DNA of 64,000 nucleotides from Microbulbifer variabilis ATCC 700307 (GTDB lineage Bacteria > Pseudomonadota > Gammaproteobacteria > Pseudomonadales > Cellvibrionaceae), in contig NZ_AQYJ01000025.1 in the NCBI RefSeq assembly GCF_000380565.1, forward strand, positions 1 to 64,000, given 5' to 3'. A model generated the notes under the pieces. It ran no database searches. It was not told the DNA's origin and was given only the letters and a program-made list of their open reading frames with translations. Positions 17,488-25,130 of this stretch are shown piece by piece. Every line of letters starts with the position of its first letter. The stretch's first letter is position 1. Both the position numbers and the translations under genes were made by a program.

Positions 17488-18177
17488 TTAGCCATATTCG
17501 TTGTGCCTCCGCCACCAATGATACGGCTGTGTCTGCTGAGTGCCGTCGGGAGCCTCTTCCCAGTTTTCCTGACGGCCGAGCGGTGTGATATCCAAAAGAG
17601 TCCACACCGTGCCAAGTGTTTCGACACCTCGGCCGTTAGTGAAATAGGTTCGATAGAGGTCCTCTCCATCGCGATAGAAAACGTTGATACCAAATCCGGT
17701 AGCCACATCGAAATCAGCGTTGAAGCTGTCCTTGGTTTCATACCAGGGGATTGCCCAACCCATACGTTTCCGGAATGCCTCTATCTCAACGATCGGTGCT
17801 TTTGAAACAAAGACGAGAGAGGTGTCTCGGGCATGCAGATGGGCAAGATGAGGGATCTGATCGGCGACCATGCAGCAGCCTTCGCACGGGCTGGGATCAG
17901 CGGGTTTCAACATATGGTGGTAAACGATTAGTTGTGAATGGTCATCGAACAAGTCAGCCAGAGTCGCAGTGCCTCCTGGACCCGCAAAGGCATAATTTTG
18001 TTCGATCTTCACCCAACCCGAATACCGTCGCTTTTCTGCCAGCCGGTCGTGCGCTCGGGTCAGCTCCTTTTCTGCTTTGCGGAGTTCAGCGAGTTCATCC
18101 TTCCAGGCCTCTGGTGACAGGATCTGCCGGACGACTCCGGAGATCTCCTTAGTTTTCCTGCTCTGAATTAAAGCCAT
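17488..18177 (-). CDS. DUF899 thioredoxin-like protein
   Basis: A 229-residue protein recognised as DUF899: SPEAWKDELAELRKAEKELT at the start, YAFAGPGGTATLADLFDDHS, LIVYHHMLKP and CEGCCMVADQIPHLAHLHAR with a CxxC pair, then FVSKAPIVEIEAFRKRMGW. The end is WWRRHNEYG, close to the usual C terminus of the family. The fold is thioredoxin-like and the function is not established. The ATG at 18177 has GGAG five bases upstream; a further in-frame start at 18231 would overlap the upstream VOC gene. It sits 50 bp after that gene and is probably in the same transcript. Confidence 0.85.
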   Translation of the reverse strand: MALIQSRKTKEISGVVRQILSPEAWKDELAELRKAEKELTRAHDRLAEKRRYSGWVKIEQNYAFAGPGGTATLADLFDDHSQLIVYHHMLKPADPSPCEGCCMVADQIPHLAHLHARDTSLVFVSKAPIVEIEAFRKRMGWAIPWYETKDSFNADFDVATGFGINVFYRDGEDLYRTYFTNGRGVETLGTVWTLLDITPLGRQENWEEAPDGTQQTQPYHWWRRHNEYG

Positions 18178-18227
18178 AATCAGCTCCAGATCTTGAGTTA
18201 AGTTGAGAAGAGTACTTCCCCATGAAC

Positions 18228-18710
18228 TCATACCTCCTCGGCCGCCGCCTCGATCGTGGCGATATCGATCTTACTCATGGACATCATCGCCTTAAAGGCA
18301 CGCTTCGCCTTGTCACGATCAGAGTTCGTTGTCAGATCCAGAAGTTGTCTCGGTGTAATTTGCCACGAGTGGCCCCAGTGATCCTTGCACCAACCGCAGG
18401 CGCTTTCCTGCCCACCATTACTGATGATCGCCTCCCAGTAGCGGTCGGTTTCTTCCTGATTCCCGGTGATAACCATGAAACTAACCGATTCATTTGGTGT
18501 GAAACGCGGGCCGCCGTTCACGCCAATAAACTTGCGCCCGAGTACGGTGAATTCGACAGTCAGTTCACTGCCTTCCTGACCGCCGGGATAGTCTGTCACC
18601 GCTCGATTAACTCGGTCTACATGACTATCTGGAAAAGTTGCAGCGTAGAATTCTGCCGCCTTCTTTGCTTCGCCATAGTCAAACCACAGGCAGTTTACGA
18701 GTTCGGTCAT
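18228..18710 (-). CDS. VOC-family protein (3-demethylubiquinone-9 3-methyltransferase-like domain)
   Basis: A 160-residue PhnB/VOC-superfamily protein of the branch misnamed after a ubiquinone methyltransferase. It has [48 protein letters not shown], and [20 protein letters not shown]. No methyltransferase motifs are present and ubiquinone synthesis is not implied. The single VOC module would pair as a dimer. It is close to the DUF899 gene downstream, and its ATG at 18710 follows AGGAG. Confidence 0.87.
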   Translation of the reverse strand: MTELVNCLWFDYGEAKKAAEFYAATFPDSHVDRVNRAVTDYPGGQEGSELTVEFTVLGRKFIGVNGGPRFTPNESVSFMVITGNQEETDRYWEAIISNGGQESACGWCKDHWGHSWQITPRQLLDLTTNSDRDKAKRAFKAMMSMSKIDIATIEAAAEEV

Positions 18711-18775
18711 ATGTATTCTCCTATGTTTTGGACAGTTTGATTGTTTGCTCTAATAAAAATCTTTGGTATTTACAG

Positions 18776-19192
18776 TCATATCGCATCCTCCGTCGGATGC
18801 TCTGCAAACCATTCGACGATTTTGGGCATCTTCATCTCAAATGGTCCGCCAATGTAAACGTTGAGAACGCCGGTGCGTTGATTGCTACGGTTTTCAAAGT
18901 CGTGCTGGACGCCGGGGGGGATCAAAATGACAGTGCCTTTTTTTGCATCGCGCCACCGCTGGCCTACCAGGAAAGACATGGTGCCTTCCAACACATAAAA
19001 CAGTTCGATCTCAGCCTCATGTGAGTGCGCGCCGAAGCCTTTGGTGTTCGGCTCAATCCACCATTCCGACACTGAGCATTGATTTGCGGTCTCTTCACCG
19101 TCAGCTTTGAAAATTGCTGCAATGCGCCCCATATCGTAACTGCGTCCGCGTTCAGGTTCGATAAAGATCCCTGCTCCTGTTGTATTAGTCAT
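18776..19192 (-). CDS. Cupin-domain protein
   Basis: A 138-residue single cupin. The metal-binding motif 1 reads FGAHSHEAEIELFYVLEG and motif 2 reads PPGVQHDFENRSN. The histidines and glutamate expected to bind a metal are present. The start at 19192 follows GGAGG nine bases upstream; a start at 19246 would add 18 residues before a typical N terminus. Single-domain cupins of this kind may be small dioxygenases, isomerases or binding proteins, and nothing more precise can be said. It lies in the same-strand enzyme series. Confidence 0.85.
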   Translation of the reverse strand: MTNTTGAGIFIEPERGRSYDMGRIAAIFKADGEETANQCSVSEWWIEPNTKGFGAHSHEAEIELFYVLEGTMSFLVGQRWRDAKKGTVILIPPGVQHDFENRSNQRTGVLNVYIGGPFEMKMPKIVEWFAEHPTEDAI

Positions 19193-19343
19193 GAATGACG
19201 GCCTCCGTTCCTCCCGAAGAGGATGTTCTGTTACCTCACTCAGCATGAAAAATATTGTCTAGGACCGCTTAGCCAAATCAGCGCTATACCAAAGACCGCT
19301 CTGCACGATAGTGAGTCGTGGTATGTTCACCCATGCTTCGCTT

Positions 19344-19970
19344 TTATCGTTCCATAGCGCCTTTGCCAGCAATTATTTTTTCGCGGAACTTCGCTATTCT
19401 CGAAATGCGTGTAGCGGATTTCTTGGCTGAACTAAGGTTAAAGGTATAGCTTCGCTGACGCCCCGGCGTTAATGCATGAAACGCTTCTGCAAGCTCAGGA
19501 TCTCCATCCATGGCTTCTACCAGCTCATCAGGGAGTTCGATATCGCGTTCTGCTCTTTGGGGCTTAATACCTGCTCTAGCGTATCCTTTCGCTTCCTCGA
19601 TATAAGCCCGTATGATTGGTGCAAGCTTTTCCACCTGATCATTGGCCTTCAGGAGGATCATGTGCGGATACTGCGTATTCGCGCCTCGCTTTTGAAGAAC
19701 ACCCTCATGATCCTTCATCAGTGCAGCATTCATAAAGCTAATGAGGAATCCCTCTCGAAATGCCCCCAGGATGACAATATTTCGACCGGCAAATATATAG
19801 CAAGGCTGCCCCCACTTAACGGACTCTTCCAGATCCATGCTCAGGCAAATCCGTTGCAAATCCGTAAGGCCAGGTTTCCATTTCTGGGTTGAGCAATCGG
19901 ACGTTGCGAAACGCTCACAACGTCCACAACCTTTTGAAAAATAATCTGCGATATCTGAAATCATGGCCAT
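19344..19970 (-). CDS. YdeI/OmdA-type protein with DUF1801 domain
   Basis: A 208-residue cytosolic protein. The N-terminal half is DUF1801-like (LEESVKWGQPCYIFAGRNIV, GFLISFMNAALMKD). The C-terminal half matches the YdeI/OmpD-associated end (LPDELVEAMDGDPELAEAFH, LTPGRQRSYTFNLSSAKKSA, TRISRIAKFREKI). Members of this family are linked to protection against bacteriocins or stress, but the mechanism is unknown. Several extra cysteines lie at the N terminus (CGRCERFATSDC), which is unusual for the family and could bind a metal. It is in the same-strand series. Confidence 0.82.
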   Translation of the reverse strand: MAMISDIADYFSKGCGRCERFATSDCSTQKWKPGLTDLQRICLSMDLEESVKWGQPCYIFAGRNIVILGAFREGFLISFMNAALMKDHEGVLQKRGANTQYPHMILLKANDQVEKLAPIIRAYIEEAKGYARAGIKPQRAERDIELPDELVEAMDGDPELAEAFHALTPGRQRSYTFNLSSAKKSATRISRIAKFREKIIAGKGAMER

Positions 19971-20007
19971 AATTGGTTGTCCCGCACGAGCAAAGTCGCA
20001 CCCACTA

Positions 20008-20475
20008 TCAAACTATCATTTTCCCGGAGTCCGATTTTGATGCCCCCTCCCCTACGGCTTCTGTCTTTGAACCCTCGTAATTCAGCATCCATGGCGTTCC
20101 ATATTTATCCGTGAGTAAAGCAAAACGTTCAGCCCAAAATGTTTCGACGGGGGCCAAATCTATGGCTTTTGCTTCCTTTGAGAATACGTTATAGATACGA
20201 TCAAATTCCCTGAGCGATTTAGGCGGAATAAAAATACGGAAACCTTGCGGTTTCTCGTACATTTCGCGGGAGTTATCAGAAGCCATCAGGGTGGCACTGC
20301 CCAGTGTCATGGCCATATTCATAACCATATCGTCGCCACCGGGCATTCTACTTTCGGGGTTGGGCGCATCTGCATTTAGGAGGGTGCCCCAGATCTTGCC
20401 ACCGAGTGTCTCGGCATAATGCGTCATCGCCTCAAGGCAGTTTCCATTGAATGTCAGGTAAATGATGGGTTGCAT
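20008..20475 (-). CDS. PhnB-like VOC-family protein
   Basis: A 155-residue protein with PhnB-type VOC layout: IIYLTFNGNCLEAMTHYAET, LGGKIWGTLLNADAPNPE, MNMAMTLGSATLMASD and FALLTDKYGTPWMLNYEG. Such proteins are glyoxalase-fold dimers, usually metal-dependent, with unknown substrates; the name PhnB does not imply phosphonate use. The ATG at 20475 has AGGAG ten bases upstream. The gap to the YCII gene is only 19 bp, so the two are co-transcribed. Confidence 0.87.
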   Translation of the reverse strand: MQPIIYLTFNGNCLEAMTHYAETLGGKIWGTLLNADAPNPESRMPGGDDMVMNMAMTLGSATLMASDNSREMYEKPQGFRIFIPPKSLREFDRIYNVFSKEAKAIDLAPVETFWAERFALLTDKYGTPWMLNYEGSKTEAVGEGASKSDSGKMIV

Positions 20476-20494
20476 AACTATCGAGCTCCTTTCG

Positions 20495-20887
20495 CTATTG
20501 TCTCAACGTCAGCTTCTGCGTTTTGATTCCATCTAAACTTGAAGTCTTATAAAGGGGGCGGACTTCAATTTCATATGCACCTTCCATAGGGTTTGGACAC
20601 CGAGCTGCCCATACCATCGCTTCTTCAATATCACGTACTTCCCAAAGCCATAAACCTGATACGAGTTGCTCGAATTCCGGGAATGGACCATCAACTACTG
20701 ATATTGCACTCCCATCAGATACAAGACGCTTCCCTTCTGCCGTGGGCTTGAGGCCTACCGCTATGCGTCGGATATCGGCGTCGAGAAGTTCTTCATTAAA
20801 GCGGTCCATCGCATTACAAACAGCCTGTGAGGGCAATTTGCCTGCCTCACTTGCCGCCGTAGCTTTGATCAGTACCATAACCAGCAT
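20495..20887 (-). CDS. YCII-related (DGPF-type) protein
   Basis: A 130-residue protein with the fold and motifs of YCII-like DGPFAETKE proteins. Here the signature is modified to VVDGPFPEFEQLVSGLWLWE, followed by EEAMVWAARCPNPMEGAYEI and EVRPLY. These ferredoxin-like domain proteins sit next to PhnB and AHSA1/SRPBCC genes in many bacteria; their biochemical role is not known. The start at 20887 follows AAAGGA. It is paired with the PhnB-like gene 19 bp downstream. Confidence 0.87.
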   Translation of the reverse strand: MLVMVLIKATAASEAGKLPSQAVCNAMDRFNEELLDADIRRIAVGLKPTAEGKRLVSDGSAISVVDGPFPEFEQLVSGLWLWEVRDIEEAMVWAARCPNPMEGAYEIEVRPLYKTSSLDGIKTQKLTLRQ

Positions 20888-20940
20888 TCAAAATTTCCTT
20901 TCATTTACGCCAACATGAATTTGGGCTGCCGGCGCTAATC

Positions 20941-21585
20941 TTATTGAAGGGAGAAATCTCCAGTGGTGATACTTCCATCCCGCATATAGGTCACACAAAT
21001 AGTGCCACTGTCTGTCATCGTAGATTGTTGTACATGGAACCCAATAGGGATTACACCGGCACCAAAGAGGCGCTTTCCTTTGCCCAGAATCAAAGGAAAA
21101 ATCAGCAATTTAAACTGATCAACCAGGTCTGCTTTGAGTAGAGTCTGGATAAAGTCAGCACTGCCCGGTACCAGTAAGTCAGGACCATTGCTGGCCTTGA
21201 TTTCACGAAGTCGTGCTACCGGGTCATTACCCAGCCATTCGCTGCCTTCCCAGGTAAATTCGGGTTTCGTGCGTGAAGCGACATACCGTGTTGTGCCATC
21301 GATTTTTTTAGCCATCTGGATTTCGCCATCATCAACGCCTTCTGGTGGAGGATCAGCAGCTACTTTTGGCCAATAGGCAGCAAAAATATCGTAAGTCCGA
21401 TGGCCAAGCAGCAGCTCGAATGGGGATGCGAACACATCCCCCATAAATTTACCTACACCTTCATCGAAATAGGACGCCACCCATCCACCATGCTCAAAGC
21501 CCCCTGAAGTGTCCTCCTCTGGACCACCGGGAGCCTGCATCACGCCATCCAGACTAACAAACGTGTTTACAATGATTTTTCGCAC
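20941..21585 (-). CDS. Dihydrofolate reductase-family (RibD C-terminal-like) protein
   Basis: A 214-residue RibD_C fold protein: IIVNTFVSLDGVMQAPGG, FELLLGHRTYDIFAAYWP, LLVPGSADFIQTLLKADLVD and LLIFPLILGKGKRLF. It starts with GTG at 21585 behind AAGGAAG. It is the second member of this family in the island, with limited similarity to the one at 16703-17272, so the two are probably independent acquisitions. It is likely an NADPH-binding reductase of unknown substrate. It begins the YCII-PhnB sub-cluster, about 53 bp upstream of the YCII gene. Confidence 0.87.
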   Translation of the reverse strand: MRKIIVNTFVSLDGVMQAPGGPEEDTSGGFEHGGWVASYFDEGVGKFMGDVFASPFELLLGHRTYDIFAAYWPKVAADPPPEGVDDGEIQMAKKIDGTTRYVASRTKPEFTWEGSEWLGNDPVARLREIKASNGPDLLVPGSADFIQTLLKADLVDQFKLLIFPLILGKGKRLFGAGVIPIGFHVQQSTMTDSGTICVTYMRDGSITTGDFSLQ

Positions 21586-21693
21586 ACAGTTCTTCCTTGG
21601 TGATTTTGTTGATCAAAATGGCGTCGCAAGTTGTGCTTAGGCTATTGCTTTCAATCACCATTGAGACTTGAAGAGATAGGTTATTGATCTTCT

Positions 21694-22167
21694 TTATTCG
21701 ACTTCCACCCTTGTTGCTTCCAGGTAAGCGGCGAGATTAGAAAGAGCGCACTGCCATCCATTGCGTGTTCCGTCGATCATTCCCAAACCGACCAGAGAGG
21801 CGATCTGTATCGTCACCTGGAGTTCAGTCGCGCGCTTATTTTCGCTAATCGCCACGGTGATCAGAGAGGCACTCAATAAAGAGTCGTCTGTATATACACG
21901 CTCGGTAAAAAGCAGGCGATGCGGCCTACGGATGTCGTAGTAGTGTGTTTCGACCCGGAATTGCAGATCATTCTTTTGGCCGCACCGATGTACGTCAAGG
22001 CCTCCGGCGCGAAAGTCGTTTTGAAGAAACTCGATTGCCTCATCCTTAGAGGGTGCCCCCCATAATGAGCGGGTTTTTGGGTTTTCCCATGCTGAAAAAA
22101 CCTGCTCTGCCGGTGCTTTGATTGTTTTGCTGATGGATATGGTGTCGTGCGATAACTGTTGGCTCAT
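21694..22167 (-). CDS. SRPBCC/AHSA1-family protein
   Basis: A 157-residue START-like single domain protein: ISKTIKAPAEQVFSAWENPK, RSLWGAPSKDEAIEFLQNDF, YYDIRRPHRLLFTERVYTDD and GTRNGWQCALSNLAAYLE. The AHSA1 branch often pairs with ArsR-type regulators of the same kind as the one encoded 313 bp upstream at 22480-22824. The ATG at 22167 follows AAGGGG. Two AGTTA-N10-TAACT palindromes lie 44-99 bp upstream of the start, so it is probably the prime target of that regulator. The ligand is unknown. Confidence 0.87.
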   Translation of the reverse strand: MSQQLSHDTISISKTIKAPAEQVFSAWENPKTRSLWGAPSKDEAIEFLQNDFRAGGLDVHRCGQKNDLQFRVETHYYDIRRPHRLLFTERVYTDDSLLSASLITVAISENKRATELQVTIQIASLVGLGMIDGTRNGWQCALSNLAAYLEATRVEVE

Positions 22168-22210
22168 GTTAGCCCCTTTGCTTAATAGCGGTTCCCAGGC
22201 TACCGACTAA

Positions 22211-22232
22211 TAGTTAGCTGATTGGATAACTA
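22211..22232. promoter_or_regulatory. Operator-like palindrome 1, TAGTTA-N10-TAACTA
   Basis: TAGTTA at 22211-22216 and TAACTA at 22227-22232 form a perfect dyad with a 10-bp spacer. It lies 44 bp upstream of the SRPBCC gene at 21694-22167. The same spacing recurs at 22247-22266 and 24225-24246, so chance is unlikely. Confidence 0.7.
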
Positions 22233-22246
22233 TAAAAAGCAATAAC

Positions 22247-22266
22247 AGTTAGGTCAATGGATAACT
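22247..22266. promoter_or_regulatory. Operator-like palindrome 2, AGTTA-N10-TAACT
   Basis: AGTTA at 22247-22251 and TAACT at 22262-22266 have the same 10-bp spacer as palindrome 1. The centres of the two are 35 bp apart, which puts them on slightly different faces of the helix. The spacer contains GGTCAA, a sequence also found shortly after the third palindrome. Confidence 0.65.
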
Positions 22267-22479
22267 TACTAGTGGCGCAAAAGAGTAAGAGAATTGACCT
22301 CTATCTGCTCAAAGTGAAGCGCAACGACATAACAACTATGATCGGCAATGTCATAATGGGGTGCGATATGTGAACCGATCACGCCCTTTATTTCTTTAAC
22401 AGAAGATCAAGTAGCCGGCTATTGGGATGGAGGGATGACCTACAGCCTTGTAATGTGGCACCCTGTATCTTTATCGTAC

Positions 22480-22824
22480 TCAATCATCCTGTCCTTCAGC
22501 GCCAAGTGCTTCGACAAAGCTCGCCATTCGTGCCATTCGGCCTTCCCACTGGGCCGTCTGTTTATTAATCCAAGTTTCTGCAGCTGTCAGTTGCTTCGGC
22601 TTGATCTCGCAGGTTCGTACGCGGCCAATTTTCTTGGATCGGATCAAACCCGCATCCTCCAGCACACCAATGTGCTTCATGAATGAAGGTAGTGCCATTT
22701 CAAACGGTTTAGCGAGCTCGGTGATCGATGCCGGTCCGCTGGTCAGGTGCTGAATGACAGCGCGGCGCGTTGGATCTGCTAAGGCTTGGAAGACTGTATT
22801 CAGATTTTCGTGATTGTTACCCAT
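22480..22824 (-). CDS. ArsR-family winged-helix regulator
   Basis: A 114-residue regulator: VFQALADPTRRAVIQHLTSG, ASITELAKPFEMALPSFMKH recognition helix region, IGVLEDAGLIRSKKIGRVRT and a C-terminal WINKQTAQWEGRMARMASFV helix. No metal-binding ELCVCDL motif is present, so it is of the non-metal type that accompanies AHSA1/SRPBCC genes. The SRPBCC gene is 313 bp downstream on the same strand, and another lies at 24405 on the other strand. Both have the AGTTA-N10-TAACT dyad in their upstream regions. None was found before this gene itself. The ribosome site is weak. Confidence 0.9.
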   Translation of the reverse strand: MGNNHENLNTVFQALADPTRRAVIQHLTSGPASITELAKPFEMALPSFMKHIGVLEDAGLIRSKKIGRVRTCEIKPKQLTAAETWINKQTAQWEGRMARMASFVEALGAEGQDD

Positions 22825-23084
22825 TCGACTAAGTATATAGGTGTAAAATCGTTAAGCAATGGCCGCAGTTTGGTAATGCCCGTTAAAATCACCCTAATAA
22901 AAGTGCTTCATCCCATCCCTATACCAGCCGTTATTTGGATGCACCGTTGTGGAAATAGAATTACTGCAGGAAAAAGCTGACATACCGATAGCAACCCGGA
23001 TCACCTTATCGATCAAGGCAATGAAAACTTTTCAGGTTCATCAGTGAAAAGCTTATGGCCAGTATGTTCAAGCCTGCCATCCAG

Positions 23085-23831
23085 TCAGTCATCAAGAGGA
23101 CCTATGCCTTGTTTGGCCAGTTCTGCTATGCCGGCTTTCATGGCTTCTAGCGCTTCCTTAGGATGGCCCTGCCATTCCTTCACCTCGCCGATAACGCGTA
23201 AAGGTTTATGAGACCGGAATGACTTTGTAGGGTTACCGGGAAACCTTTTATTGGTCACATTGGGGTCGTCTTCGATTGGACCCGTCGCCTCGACGATGTA
23301 AATCCGTTCTGGCCCGTCACCCAGCGCTAGTTCCGCTCCCCAAACCGCAGCATCAAGTGTTCGCGCGAGGTAAATATGGCCGAGCGCCTTTTTGCCGAAA
23401 TTCGGATTACCTCCCGGCATAAGCATATCTCCCATTTCGAGGTCCGCGCGCGTTCCGTGATAGTAAGTCCATTCACGGACTTCCGATTTAACTCGTACCC
23501 GCCCTTTCGATCGATGTGACATATAAGGGTGGCGTGGTGCACTCTCAACTAAAAGCTCGGTCGCATCCTCTATATCACCTTCCGTCTCCACGATATACAC
23601 TTTCGGTGGTCCATTGCCTTCGGCGAGTTCTGCGGCCCATATGGCTGCATCCAAATTGGGCGACATGTAGGTATGCAAGGTCTCAACATTGTCACCTGCT
23701 ATGCCAAATGGGCCGCCGGGCGTGACAACATCTCCTGGGCTGAGATTTTTTCGGGAGCCGTGGTAAAACTCCTTCATGCCAGAATGAACCGTATGGCTCT
23801 CTGATTCGCTGCTTGGCTGTTTATCATTCAT
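23085..23831 (-). CDS. Tandem-domain Arr-like NAD-dependent ADP-ribosyltransferase
   Basis: A 248-residue protein made of two Arr-type modules about 101 residues apart. Module 1 begins FYHGSRKNLSPGDVVTPGG (YHG at 23-25), with DAAIWAAELAEGNGPPKVYI and VETEGDIED. Module 2 begins YYHGTRADLEMGDMLMPGGN (YHG at 124-126), with DAAVWGAELALGDGPERIYI, VEATGPIEDDPNVTNKRFPG and NPTKSFRS, as in canonical rifamycin ADP-ribosyltransferases. Those proteins are normally one module of about 140 residues. Module 1 keeps the YHG and YIVE residues but has lost the DPNVTNKRFPG segment that lines the drug site. Module 2 may modify rifamycin-type compounds. The ATG at 23831 follows GGAGG. Confidence 0.85.
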   Translation of the reverse strand: MNDKQPSSESESHTVHSGMKEFYHGSRKNLSPGDVVTPGGPFGIAGDNVETLHTYMSPNLDAAIWAAELAEGNGPPKVYIVETEGDIEDATELLVESAPRHPYMSHRSKGRVRVKSEVREWTYYHGTRADLEMGDMLMPGGNPNFGKKALGHIYLARTLDAAVWGAELALGDGPERIYIVEATGPIEDDPNVTNKRFPGNPTKSFRSHKPLRVIGEVKEWQGHPKEALEAMKAGIAELAKQGIGPLDD

Positions 23832-23986
23832 GCTTAAGGAACCTCCATGTATTTTGAACTGGTCATGATTGGCCTAAGATCATGAGCCACCAAATTTCGA
23901 TTACGCCCTGGGCAACCGCTTAAGACATTTGGGAGACTGTAATAATCCTCTCTTCGAGATAAGAGGTTGGTCCTGTTTATGAACGC

Positions 23987-24100
23987 CTAACCTGACCGGT
24001 TTTCCGTCAATCTAGTCATATTTTGAAAATCGTCTTTACCGGCGCTTTCGAGAGCAGCAATATCGGCATTTTTATTTCCATCATGGTTTGTTGGCCACAT
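23987..24100 (-). CDS. Possible 37-residue small protein or gene remnant
   Basis: An ATG at 24100, behind AGGAAAGCAGGGG, opens a frame reading MWPTNHDGNKNADIAALESA and then GKDDFQNMTRLTENRSG, ending with TAG at 23987. Its composition is protein-like and the region is otherwise empty. The length and content could be the C-terminal piece of a lost gene, since the upstream frame is closed by a stop 12 codons earlier. It is not recognised as a known family. Confidence 0.25.
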   Translation of the reverse strand: MWPTNHDGNKNADIAALESAGKDDFQNMTRLTENRSG

Positions 24101-24224
24101 CCCCTGCTTTCCTGTCGGGCAACGTGAGCTCTTAAATCAGTACTCCCGGGGCAAAATGATTGCCAGGGGCTGAAACACTGATGAGTGCGCTATCTGAGGT
24201 ACAACTGAGTTGCCATATTGATTA

Positions 24225-24246
24225 TAGTTAGCCTACAGGGTAACTA
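24225..24246. promoter_or_regulatory. Operator-like palindrome 3, TAGTTA-N10-TAACTA
   Basis: TAGTTA at 24225-24230 and TAACTA at 24241-24246 repeat exactly the arms and 10-bp spacing of palindrome 1. The site is 159 bp upstream of the SRPBCC gene at 24405. It is followed by GGATAAC and TAGGTCAA, sequences also found around palindromes 1 and 2. Confidence 0.7.
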
Positions 24247-24371
24247 TAGTGGATAACAAAATTAGGTCAACATGTCACTATTTACGGCCGAATATAGGAG
24301 GATAAGCCCCAAGTAGCCATGATATCTCTGGAGCGCAGTAAAGATATGTTTTAGTGTTAACAGAAAGCAGG

Positions 24372-24380
24372 CCCCCCCCC
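24372..24380. repeat. C9 homopolymer tract before an SRPBCC gene
   Basis: Nine consecutive C residues, 25 bp upstream of the GTG start at 24405, in the leader of that gene. Such tracts can slip during replication. Whether the length affects expression cannot be told from one sequence. Confidence 0.6.
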
Positions 24381-24404
24381 TGATAAAAAGAACAAGGTAT
24401 CATC

Positions 24405-24893
24405 GTGATCGATTTTTCCTATCAAGCGAATGTTCGAACCAAACCTATCTCCTACACGGTCAGGGCAACACCGGAAGCGGTCTTTACTGCCTGGGTTACG
24501 CCGAGCATGGTTGAAAAATGGTGGGGCCCCGACGGTTTCACTACGCGCGTGCTCAATCTCACGGCAGAGGTTGGCGGGAGTTTTGCTTTTGAGATGACAG
24601 CTCCAGACGGCAGCTCTTGCGTAATGTCTGGAGTATATCGTTGCGTCGACAGACCGAAGTTACTGAGCTTTGAGGTCCATGAACATTGCAATCTCAGCTT
24701 GCCACATGGCACAGAACCGCAAAAGAATTCGTCATTGGTCGAAGTTGTGTTCAGAAGCAGTGAACTTGGCACTGTCGTTTCGCTTACGCATACACTTCTT
24801 AACCCTGACTACGCAGAGTTGGCGGTGGTCAGCTGGGCCCAATCACTTCGAAGTATGGACGCCCAATTTTCCGGATCGGTAAATCTGATCTGA
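24405..24893 (+). CDS. SRPBCC/AHSA1-family protein
   Basis: A 162-residue START-like domain protein: ISYTVRATPEAVFTAWVTPS, MVEKWWGPDGFTTRVLNLTA, FEMTAPDGSSCVMSGVYRCV and VVSLTHTLLNPDYAELAVVS. The KWWGPDGFT motif is a hallmark of the AHSA1 branch. It starts with GTG at 24405 behind AAGG, as there is no ATG before residue 35. It is the only plus-strand gene of the island and has palindrome 3 in its upstream region, so it is probably under the same ArsR regulator as the gene at 21694-22167. The ligand is unknown. Confidence 0.85.
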   Translation: MIDFSYQANVRTKPISYTVRATPEAVFTAWVTPSMVEKWWGPDGFTTRVLNLTAEVGGSFAFEMTAPDGSSCVMSGVYRCVDRPKLLSFEVHEHCNLSLPHGTEPQKNSSLVEVVFRSSELGTVVSLTHTLLNPDYAELAVVSWAQSLRSMDAQFSGSVNLI

Positions 24894-25130
24894 GATGGCA
24901 AGGTATATTGATGGCAGTCATGAGTCTGTACACAACTTACCACGCTCACTAATTCTTAGACTAAACGCAAGTCAGCGTACTGCAGTGGTCAGTTTACATA
25001 ATTGTTCAGCCGTTCTTACTTTCCATCCCTACGGCTGGAATTAAGGTTGGCTGTCTCTCAGCACATTGAACAGAACTAATAGCTTTGACTTCTTAGTGAG
25101 TAGCTAGCATCAGACTCAACTTAATTGCTT

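Larger units (their letters stand above)
23832..24404. other. Intergenic region between Arr-like and second SRPBCC genes
   Basis: About 570 bp. It holds the small frame at 23987-24100, the third operator-like palindrome at 24225-24246, and a run of nine C residues at 24372-24380 just before the GTG start of the next gene. Nothing else is recognised. Confidence 0.5.

Noticed and set aside
16703..24893. Chromosomal integron array of gene cassettes
   Set aside because: Same-strand small genes including Arr, VOC and cupin proteins suggest cassettes. However, the gaps are short (19-120 bp in most cases), no GTTRRRY/RYYYAAC attC-like pairs were found in them, and no integrase is present.
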